Part shown: in pieces, positions 8,454 through 12,734 of the stretch
Numbering within the stretch: position 1 is the stretch's first letter
How the letters are laid out: the number at the start of each line of letters is the position of its first letter
Assembly (NCBI GenBank): GCA_900314225.1
Contig: OMUM01000009.1
Coordinates: 1-12,734, forward strand
Source of the DNA: an uncultured bacterium
GTDB lineage: Bacteria; Bacillota_I; Bacilli_A; RF39; UBA660
Reading direction: 5' to 3'
DNA length: 12,734 nt
Notes under the pieces: generated by a model
Seen by the model: the letters and a program-made list of their open reading frames with translations, nothing else
Told to the model about the DNA's origin: nothing
Database searches by the model: none
Translations under genes and position numbers: made by a program

Positions 8454-8735
8454 TTATTGATTCATTTTTTGCATCATTTCATTTAATTTTTGTTTAAATT
8501 GTTTTTCTTCTTCATCTGCTAATCCCAAATGAAATATTTTTTCGATTTGTTCATGATTAAACAATAATGTTTGATTAGAAGAAATAAACCCTTCTGGATA
8601 TAAACATCCAGAATAATCAAAAACTTTTGATTTATCTTCTCCTGAAATTGAGCAAAATCCAGTAATCATCGCTCTTTTTTTGCCACCCTTTAACATTACA
8701 ACTGTTCCTATAGGTAAATATTTTTCATAATTCAT
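8454..8735 (-). CDS. DUF4176 family protein, T7SS toxin-associated
   Basis: A 93-residue protein with the DUF4176 pattern: LPIGTVVMLKGGKKRAMITG near the N-terminus, CLYPEGF in the middle and FNHEQIEKIFHLG before a charged helical tail (EEEKQFKQKLNEMMQKM). The N-terminal half is probably a small beta barrel. DUF4176 genes recur in T7SSb loci beside LXG-type effectors and WXG100 proteins, so a role as cytosolic chaperone or targeting factor for the neighbouring toxin is likely, though inferred. The start at 8735 has AGGAGG at good spacing. The gene lies 15 nt after the upstream gene and 35 nt before the toxin. Confidence 0.82.
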   Translation of the reverse strand: MNYEKYLPIGTVVMLKGGKKRAMITGFCSISGEDKSKVFDYSGCLYPEGFISSNQTLLFNHEQIEKIFHLGLADEEEKQFKQKLNEMMQKMNQ

Positions 8736-8750
8736 TTTTTATTCCTCCTC

Positions 8751-9248
8751 TTAAATAGAATTTGACACTCTATTTTTTAAATTCTCCATCTCTTCTTTAT
8801 TATCATTTATTTTCTGGCGTACATTAGACATTTGAGATTCAACCCATCTATCCTTAACACGCCTTGTATGTGTCTCTGTTGATACTGTTCCATCACTCGC
8901 TGTACTAGTAGTCGTATAGGTTTCTGTATAATAAAGTCTATTAGATAAACTAGAATATTGATTTTCTAAAGACACATTTTCTTTTTGTAAATTTTGGTAT
9001 TTTTCAATATATGAAACAACAGTAAAATAACTATTTATTTTATCTTCAAGATTCTTATATCTTTCATTTTCAAATTTAGTTAGTGCATTTTTTAAATTTG
9101 TTTGAGCAGAAGTTTGCCATACGGAAGCATTTGATATATTATTCATTAATTCATCAGTTATACTATGATTTATTGAATTTTTACATTGTGTCAATGCGTT
9201 TCTTAAACTAGAAACATCTACATTTTCAAAAGCCATACTATTTAGCAT
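8751..9248 (-). CDS. Helical WXG-like, toxin-associated protein
   Basis: A 165-residue, almost wholly helical protein of no family I can name with certainty. A WXG100-like first half has VWQTSAQTNL around Trp44 in place of W-x-G. It is followed by a coiled coil (about 60-100), a Thr/Ser-rich hairpin-like segment (ETYTTTSTASDGTVSTETHT) and a second coiled coil to the end. The position, after a WXG100 pair and before DUF4176 and the toxin, resembles the small helical LXG-associated (Lap) proteins that bind an effector N-terminus for export. The start overlaps the previous gene's end by 11 nt without a clear ribosome site, suggesting translational coupling. A second Met four codons later (9236) is an alternative start. 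Confidence 0.72.
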   Translation of the reverse strand: MLNSMAFENVDVSSLRNALTQCKNSINHSITDELMNNISNASVWQTSAQTNLKNALTKFENERYKNLEDKINSYFTVVSYIEKYQNLQKENVSLENQYSSLSNRLYYTETYTTTSTASDGTVSTETHTRRVKDRWVESQMSNVRQKINDNKEEMENLKNRVSNSI

Positions 9249-9579
9249 TAAAGATATTTGATGTATTTAAACTAGGTTCAGTTATCTTCAAATTAGAACA
9301 AATTTCGCGCATAATTTGTTGATCTATTGCTTGGTAACCATCTGAGCAACTAGCCATATATAAGATGCTATTTTCTATTCCTAAAAAGACTTCTTCAAAA
9401 TTTTTAGCTACAGATTCTAATTTTTCAGAATAAGTATTTGATGCACTACCACTCCAAGAATCACCATTTCCAATCCTAATTCTAATTCCATCAATATTAT
9501 CTAATATTTCTTTCATATTTTTTGCTACTGAATGTAATTCATTACATTGTGCTTCCACTTGACTATAAGATATATTCAT
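9238..9579 (-). CDS. WXG100 protein, second pair, B-type
   Basis: A 113-residue helical-hairpin protein of the WXG100 (EsxA/YukE) superfamily. SWSGSAS places the W-x-G turn at Trp42-Gly44, and YQAID supplies the C-terminal YxxxD export signal. It matches the first pair's second member in the opening ISYSQV and the WSG turn, so the two are paralogues. It has a longer C-terminal tail (LKITEPSLNTSNIFNAK). The ATG at 9579 is chosen because GAGG precedes it by 6 nt; a TTG at 9591 would overlap the upstream stop. It probably forms a heterodimer with the product of the gene just upstream and travels with the toxin. Confidence 0.85.
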   Translation of the reverse strand: MNISYSQVEAQCNELHSVAKNMKEILDNIDGIRIRIGNGDSWSGSASNTYSEKLESVAKNFEEVFLGIENSILYMASCSDGYQAIDQQIMREICSNLKITEPSLNTSNIFNAK

Positions 9580-9587
9580 ACAACACC

Positions 9588-9881
9588 TCAAACATCAATG
9601 TTTTTTGATGAAAAAACTTCATCTACTGCAGAATAAGTTTCTGGAACTTTTTTTAAATAATTTCCATATTCATCTAAAACACTTTTTATTTCTTCTAACC
9701 CTACAATATACTTTTCCTTCATAGTATTTATATATTTTAGGGCATCTGCTCCATCCCAAGCTATATTTATTGATTCAATTAATGCACTAAACTTTTTAAT
9801 TTCATCCTTAAATTCACTTGAATAGTCAACAATTTGACTACCATAATTGGTTATATCAGATTTACTTATTACAATATTCAA
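9588..9881 (-). CDS. WXG100 protein, second pair, A-type, TTG start
   Basis: A 97-residue WXG100 protein with AWDGADALKY at Trp42-Gly44 and YSAVD as the YxxxD signal. It aligns with the first pair's first member around the turn (WDGADALKY versus WEGSDASKY) and in the second helix. Initiation is at TTG: no in-frame ATG lies nearby and GGAAG sits 7 nt upstream. A weak start could lower its level relative to other Esx proteins, but the sequence does not show this. It opens the toxin-linked half of the operon, just after a hairpin and possible internal promoter. Confidence 0.85.
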   Translation of the reverse strand: MNIVISKSDITNYGSQIVDYSSEFKDEIKKFSALIESINIAWDGADALKYINTMKEKYIVGLEEIKSVLDEYGNYLKKVPETYSAVDEVFSSKNIDV

Positions 9882-9888
9882 TTTATCA

Positions 9889-9893
9889 CTTCC
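9889..9893 (-). promoter_or_regulatory. Ribosome binding site fixing the TTG start
   Basis: GGAAG on the minus strand, 7 nt before the TTG at 9881; a second purine run (AGGA) lies at 9897-9900. This supports TTG initiation for the second-pair WXG100 protein. Confidence 0.6.
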
Positions 9894-9901
9894 AATTCCT
9901 C

Positions 9902-9939
9902 ACAAATAGATAATAATCAATACACTATTACCTATTTGT
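9902..9939 (-). repeat. 14-bp hairpin/operator between the two WXG100 pairs
   Basis: Arms 9902-9915 and 9926-9939 are inverted repeats of 14 bp with a 10-base loop. The single non-match is a G-U pair in minus-strand RNA but an A-C mismatch in plus-strand RNA, so the fold favours the operon transcript. There is no U-tract, so it is not an ordinary terminator. It lies 20 nt upstream of the TTG start and overlaps a candidate promoter. It could act as an RNA processing or attenuation stem, or as a DNA operator. Confidence 0.7.
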
Positions 9940-9942
9940 CAA
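9913..9942 (-). promoter_or_regulatory. Candidate internal promoter for the toxin module
   Basis: A perfect TTGACA at 9942-9937 and GATTAT at 9918-9913 are separated by 18 bp. The -10 matches four of six consensus positions. The predicted transcript would start near 9906 and give a short leader before the TTG start at 9881. The hairpin spans the whole element. Confidence 0.45.
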
Positions 9943-9962
9943 GAGCTCGAAATGAGCCCATT

Positions 9963-10250
9963 TTATTTTCCTGTAACCATTGCGTCAACAGATTTGTAAT
10001 TTTCAACTACAGATGTTAAATATTTATAACAATCATTTACTGATTGAGAAAATTCAGGAAATTTAGCACTTAATTGGTCAAATGTTTCTTTTGTTGTTGA
10101 AGCAGCAGTTCCACTCCAAACATCTTCAGTTCCGATTTTATCAAATAAAGCTTTAATTTCAGTTAATAGAGTTTCCATTTGTGTTGATGAACTATTTAAT
10201 TGATCTGCCATTGATTGAACTTGACTATACGATAATTTAGAAAAATCCAT
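9963..10250 (-). CDS. WXG100 protein, first pair, B-type
   Basis: A 95-residue WXG100 protein. VWSGTAA places the turn at Trp45-Gly47, flanked by two amphipathic helices, and YKSVD near the C-terminus is a YxxxD export signal. Length and composition fit EsxA-like substrates, which dimerise and are secreted by EssC. The start at 10250 has AGGAGG upstream. It lies 26 nt after the A-type partner and close to esaB, so this is the better candidate for the core Esx pair of the machine, with the downstream pair a toxin-specific duplicate. Confidence 0.9.
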   Translation of the reverse strand: MDFSKLSYSQVQSMADQLNSSSTQMETLLTEIKALFDKIGTEDVWSGTAASTTKETFDQLSAKFPEFSQSVNDCYKYLTSVVENYKSVDAMVTGK

Positions 10251-10276
10251 ATTTTTTAACCTCCTAACATTTATAA

Positions 10277-10567
10277 TTATCCATTAATTGCATTAGCATT
10301 GTTTTCACATGCTTCTTGATATGCTTGTCCTACTTTTACTAAAAATCCACCAATTTCATTAATAGTATCAGTTAATTGTTGCATATATTCTGCTTGTTGT
10401 TCAACAGAAGTAGAATATTTAGAAGCATCGCTACCTTCCCAATATGTTTTTAATTCAGAATTAGTAGCTTTAACTTTATTTAAAAGTTCTTGGAATTCAC
10501 CACCCTTTTCTGTAACTTGATTTCCTACAGAAATAGTTTCTGAATAATTAATTTTTAATCCATCCAT
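10277..10567 (-). CDS. WXG100 protein, first pair, A-type
   Basis: A 96-residue WXG100 protein (MDGLKINYSETISVGNQV onward) with YWEGSDA at Trp43-Gly45. The ATG at 10567 is chosen over an in-frame GTG at 10576 because AGGAGG ends on that GTG and sits 8 nt before the ATG. The C-terminus reads AYQEACENN, where the acidic residue is one place later than in a strict YxxxD signal; the other three WXG100 proteins here have the exact motif. If the two members form a heterodimer, the B partner may carry the functional signal. Nineteen nt separate it from esaB. Confidence 0.9.
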   Translation of the reverse strand: MDGLKINYSETISVGNQVTEKGGEFQELLNKVKATNSELKTYWEGSDASKYSTSVEQQAEYMQQLTDTINEIGGFLVKVGQAYQEACENNANAING

Positions 10568-10586
10568 TACTTCCACCTCCTCTCAC

Positions 10587-10838
10587 TTAAATAATAATCT
10601 TGGACCCGTTTTTTATTCCTGAATCTTTGACATACATATTATTTTCAAATTCATTACCTGTATCTCTATCAATCATTCTTACTTCTTCTATTTTTTTGTT
10701 AAAAGAATTATTAGATAGTTCACTAAGTGATTCTAATATTAGAGTTTTAATAGTTCCAATTTTTTTGTTATTTGGAATATATATGTCATATTCAAATTCA
10801 ACAATCGGAACAATCACAGTAATAAGGTACTTATTCAT
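10587..10838 (-). CDS. esaB: EsaB/YukD ubiquitin-like T7SSb protein
   Basis: An 83-residue protein with the YukD/EsaB pattern: an N-terminal strand (KYLITVIVPIVEFEYDIYIP), a helix (IGTIKTLILESLSEL), the strand EVRMIDRDTG and the C-terminal ending YVKDSGIKNGSKIII. This is a small beta-grasp, ubiquitin-like fold without a C-terminal Gly-Gly, so it is not conjugated. EsaB is a cytosolic T7SSb component needed for secretion or its control. It is the first gene of the operon, with GGAGGG 7 nt before the ATG. Confidence 0.87.
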   Translation of the reverse strand: MNKYLITVIVPIVEFEYDIYIPNNKKIGTIKTLILESLSELSNNSFNKKIEEVRMIDRDTGNEFENNMYVKDSGIKNGSKIII

Positions 10839-10913
10839 GTAGTAACCCTCCAGTCCATAATAATTTAAATTATAGCCACATCAAGCAATCCTATTTTTAT
10901 GTATATCATAATA

Positions 10914-10942
10914 ATGATAGCACAAAATGTGGTATGTGTGAA
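10914..10942 (-). promoter_or_regulatory. Main promoter of the T7SS operon
   Basis: TTCACA at 10942-10937 and TATCAT at 10919-10914 lie 17 bp apart, each one mismatch from sigma-A consensus, with a TG one base before the -10 (extended -10). Two small palindromes overlap it: CACATTTTGTG inside the spacer, and TATCAT with ATGATA at the -10. The latter could be repressor sites. The transcript would have a leader of about 70 nt before esaB. Confidence 0.65.
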
Positions 10943-11038
10943 TAATTTTAGAAAAAAATATAACTGAACGTAAAATTTTTATTTAAATGCTCGATGTTTT
11001 GCTTTAGTGCATTTACTTTTGTAAATCATTGGGGAAAA

Positions 11039-11097
11039 TAAAAAAATAAATCAATGATTAGTTTACTAACTGGTCTTGTCATTGATTTATTTTTTTA
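11039..11097. terminator. Perfect 19-bp inverted repeat, probable bidirectional terminator
   Basis: Arms 11039-11057 and 11079-11097 are exact reverse complements, with a 21-base loop that holds a smaller AGTT/AACT stem. On either strand the descending arm ends in seven T followed by more T-rich sequence, so it can act in both directions. It shields the T7SS promoter from leftward read-through and the transposase from rightward read-through. The stem is A/T-rich with only two G-C pairs. Confidence 0.65.
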
Positions 11098-11164
11098 TTT
11101 ATTCATACTAGTTTTAGTAAATAAAGCTTATCTTTATTTTGTTAAATATTTATAATATGTCCTT

Positions 11165-11177
11165 GTATCTTAGCTTA
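11165..11177 (+). repeat. Left terminal inverted repeat of the IS
   Basis: GTATCTTAGCTTA, exact reverse complement of 12400-12412. It ends at the A of the first possible ATG of the transposase frame. Confidence 0.8.
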
Positions 11178-11194
11178 TGAAAGGAATTGTTTTT

Positions 11195-12391
11195 ATGAAA
11201 AATGCTAAGATGAATAAACATTTATCTTTTGAAGATAGATGTATTATAGAAGAATATTTAAATCATAATTTTAATTTTACTCAAATTGCTAATCGAATTA
11301 ATAAATATAGAACTACCGTCGCTAGAGATGTTAAAAAGCATCGTTATTTAAGAACTACCAATTCTTGTAATAATCAACCTTGTTGTTTTGAATCTAAACC
11401 TCCTTATGTTTGTAATGGCTGTTCTAAATTTAATAATTGTAGAAAAATCAGGTGTTCTTATTCTCATGATGTGGCCTTTAATGAATATAAACAAAATCTT
11501 ATTAACACTCGCGCTAACTTAAGAATTACTAAAGAAGAGATTGCTTCTATTAATGATACTATCTCTCCTCTAATGATTAATAAGCATCATTCTGTTAATC
11601 ATGTTTATATTTCGCACCCTGAACTTTTACCTTTTTCTAAATCTACTTTTTATAAATATATTGATTTAGGTATTTTTAATGTTAGAAATATTGACTTGAA
11701 TAGACGTGTTAAATTTAAAGTTAAAAAGGAATATGATTACATGCGTGATAAAGTTGATACTAAAATTAAAATCGGTAGATTTTATTCTGATTTTAAATAC
11801 TACATGGCCTTTAACCCTAATGCTTCTATTGTTGAAATGGATACTGTTATTGGTACTCGTGGTGGTAAGGGTGGCAAATGTATGCTTACTCTTCTTTTTA
11901 GAAAGTATAATTTTATGCTCATTTACCTTTTGCCTTATAAACAATCTAAATATGTTAATACTATTTTTAACATCATTAAATCTAGATTAGGCGATGATGA
12001 ATTTAAAAGACTTTTTGAAGTCGTTCTTACCGATAATGGTACTGAATTTTCTGATCCTGAATCCATTGAAATTAATCCTGAAACTGGCGAAAAATTATGT
12101 TTTCTTTTTTTCTGCGATCCTAACTGTTCTTGGCAAAAGGGTTCTATTGAAAAAAATCATGAATTTATTAGATATATTCTTCCTAAGGGTACTTTTTTTG
12201 CTAGTTTGTCTCAAAATGATTGCTATTTGATGGCTTCTCATATTAATTCAATACCTAGATTATCTCTAAACAATGTTTCCCCATTTGAAGAAGCTTATAA
12301 TTTTATCGGACAATCTAATATGGATAAACTGCATATAAAAAAGATTGAGTACTATGACATCAATCTTACAATTAGATTACTCAAAAAGTAA
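11195..12391 (+). CDS. IS30-family transposase (DDE)
   Basis: A 398-residue transposase. The N-terminus has a helix-turn-helix (LSFEDRCIIEEYL to YRTTVARDVKKH), then a Cys-rich region with about eight Cys between 58 and 87. The RNase H-like core shows VEMDTVIG (Asp216), VLTDNGTEF (Asp280) and KGSIEKNHEFIRYILPKG (Glu319), the catalytic triad with the IS30 signature around Glu. The ATG at 11195 is preferred over one at 11177 because AAAGGAA lies about 8 nt upstream and the earlier ATG falls on the terminal repeat. The frame is uninterrupted, so the element may still be mobile. It runs opposite to the T7SS operon. Confidence 0.93.
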   Translation: MKNAKMNKHLSFEDRCIIEEYLNHNFNFTQIANRINKYRTTVARDVKKHRYLRTTNSCNNQPCCFESKPPYVCNGCSKFNNCRKIRCSYSHDVAFNEYKQNLINTRANLRITKEEIASINDTISPLMINKHHSVNHVYISHPELLPFSKSTFYKYIDLGIFNVRNIDLNRRVKFKVKKEYDYMRDKVDTKIKIGRFYSDFKYYMAFNPNASIVEMDTVIGTRGGKGGKCMLTLLFRKYNFMLIYLLPYKQSKYVNTIFNIIKSRLGDDEFKRLFEVVLTDNGTEFSDPESIEINPETGEKLCFLFFCDPNCSWQKGSIEKNHEFIRYILPKGTFFASLSQNDCYLMASHINSIPRLSLNNVSPFEEAYNFIGQSNMDKLHIKKIEYYDINLTIRLLKK

Positions 12392-12397
12392 TCTTTT
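12374..12397 (+). terminator. Terminator overlapping the transposase stop codon
   Basis: AGATTACT and AGTAATCT form an 8-bp stem with a five-base loop, followed by TTT. The stop codon lies in the second arm. The stem is A/T-rich and the T-run short, so strength is doubtful. Confidence 0.45.
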
Positions 12398-12398
12398 C

Positions 12399-12491
12399 CT
12401 AAGCTAAGATACTCAATTCATAACCATTTATACGGGCAGTTATATCTATCCAAAAAAAATTTACTAAACTGCACGTCCTTTTGCATGCCAT
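12399..12491 (-). CDS. Possible 30-residue ORF running into the IS end
   Basis: A minus-strand ORF beginning MACKRTCSLVNFF and ending in the IS terminal repeat. GAGAGGG lies a few bases before its ATG, and a good promoter (12514-12542) lies upstream. I recognise no family. Its last codons come from the IS repeat, so if real it was truncated or altered by the insertion. It may be spurious, since it overlaps an inverted repeat (12432-12476). Confidence 0.25.
   Translation of the reverse strand: MACKRTCSLVNFFWIDITARINGYELSILA
12400..12412 (-). repeat. Right terminal inverted repeat of the IS
   Basis: TAAGCTAAGATAC, exact reverse complement of the left repeat at 11165-11177. Confidence 0.8.
12432..12476 (-). 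repeat. Inverted repeat ACGGGCAGTT / AACTGCACGT
   Basis: Arms 12432-12441 and 12467-12476 match at nine of ten positions. The second arm is also the exact reverse complement of 12605-12614, giving an alternative pairing. Confidence 0.6.
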
Positions 12492-12513
12492 AATTTCCCT
12501 CTCAGCGGTTTAT

Positions 12514-12542
12514 ATTTTATCACTTTTTCTTTAACTCTTCAA
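12514..12542 (-). promoter_or_regulatory. Candidate minus-strand promoter beyond the IS
   Basis: TTGAAG at 12542-12537 and TAAAAT at 12519-12514 are 17 bp apart, with TG one base before the -10. It points leftward into the IS. It may have served a gene now interrupted by the IS, or a small RNA. Confidence 0.5.
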
Positions 12543-12573
12543 ACTTTTCTTATTTTTTCCTTATTTTACGTGC

Positions 12574-12640
12574 ATTAGAAAAAATAACTACACATTTTTC
12601 TATAACGTGCAGTTATCTCAAAAGTTAACTTTTTTCTAAT
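12574..12640. repeat. Long inverted repeat (hairpin) with nested stem
   Basis: Arms 12574-12589 and 12623-12640 pair as ATTAGAAAAAA plus TAACT, with a two-base bulge. The loop holds a second stem, ATAAC/GTTAT (12602-12616), around GTGCA. Confidence 0.65.
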
Positions 12641-12734
12641 AAATATCGTAGTTTTTCTATATTTGCTGTCTCCATAAAAACCTTGTATGATATATATAGT
12701 CAGTTACAAGAGAGATTTTGTATTTAATACTGAC

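Larger units (their letters stand above)
10839..11164. other. Intergenic region between the T7SS operon and the IS
   Basis: No gene is visible in these 326 bases. They hold the operon promoter, a palindrome ATAATTTAAATTAT in the leader, small inverted repeats (AAATGC with GCATTT; ATTTAC with GTAAAT) and the 19-bp inverted repeat listed separately. Confidence 0.7.
11165..12412 (+). mobile_element. IS30-family insertion sequence, 1248 bp
   Basis: One IS30-type transposase gene fills an element bounded by inverted repeats. The outermost 13 bp (GTATCTTAGCTTA) are identical at both ends, and similarity continues inward to about 19 of 22 positions. The size is normal for IS30. No target duplication is visible: the three bases outside are CTT on the left and TCA on the right. 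The bounds are inferred from the repeats. Confidence 0.8.
12413..12734. other. Repeat-rich region without a recognisable gene
   Basis: These 322 bases outside the IS hold no convincing gene. They contain several inverted repeats with alternative pairings, a minus-strand promoter, and two tiny minus-strand ORFs (12399-12491; 12625-12675, METANIEKLRYLLEKS after a weak AAGG). At the window end, GTCAGT (12699-12704) pairs with ACTGAC (12729-12734), and CTTGTA (12682-12687) with TACAAG (12705-12710). Confidence 0.6.

Noticed and set aside
11666..11944. Minus-strand ORF of 92 codons within the transposase, plus plus-strand ORFs at 11706-11990 and 11994-12230
   Set aside because: They are other-frame readings of the intact IS30 transposase, with no family features of their own.
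12413..12734. Riboswitch (T-box, TPP) or CRISPR-like repeats
   Set aside because: The CTGAGA and GAGAGGG strings lack the other conserved elements of TPP or T-box leaders, and the repeats are inverted and unevenly spaced, unlike a CRISPR array.
1..12734. tRNA or rRNA genes
   Set aside because: No cloverleaf or conserved rRNA stretch was recognised on either strand.

Overview
The window is AT-rich, uses the standard bacterial code (TGG for Trp, TGA as a working stop) and has strong Shine-Dalgarno sites. This suggests a low-GC Bacillota genome, perhaps a gut Bacilli, Erysipelotrichia or Clostridia member; the species cannot be named from the sequence. Nearly everything between 35 and 10942 is one leftward (minus-strand) transcription unit: a type VIIb secretion (T7SSb/Ess/Yuk) locus.

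Layout, read in the direction of transcription. A good promoter (10942-10914) drives an EsaB/YukD ubiquitin-like protein and a first pair of WXG100 proteins. An 81-base gap then holds a 14-bp hairpin and a possible internal promoter (9902-9942). After it comes a second, clearly paralogous WXG100 pair, a helical WXG-like protein, a DUF4176 protein and a 989-residue polymorphic toxin. The toxin has a WXG-like N-terminus with a YxxxD signal, Trp-rich and hydrophobic central regions, and a C-terminal R-S-ExE ADP-ribosyltransferase domain. Next are a small unknown protein, an intact DraG/ARH-type ADP-ribosylglycohydrolase that is the likely immunity protein, a soluble Hanks-type Ser/Thr kinase, and the 5' half of essC (degenerate FHA domains, two membrane segments, linker).

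The left end is damaged. essC carries two single-base frameshifts, stops before any ATPase domain, and runs directly into the C-terminal tail of one large serine recombinase. A second, nearly full-length large serine recombinase follows, itself frameshifted twice, and a short terminator lies at the window edge. The secretion motor is therefore not encoded intact here, and the EssB, EsaA and EssA genes are absent from the window.

The right end (11165-12412) is an IS30-family insertion sequence with an intact DDE transposase and 13-bp perfect terminal repeats. It is separated from the T7SS promoter by a perfect 19-bp inverted repeat that could terminate transcription in both directions. Beyond the IS, 12413-12734 has no recognisable gene. 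It is dense in inverted repeats, including segments that can pair in alternative ways, and holds a plausible minus-strand promoter.

Working model: the second WXG100 pair, the helical protein and DUF4176 escort the toxin to EssC; the toxin ADP-ribosylates a target in rival cells, probably on arginine; the glycohydrolase reverses this in the producer. The kinase between immunity gene and essC is the least expected part and may regulate secretion.
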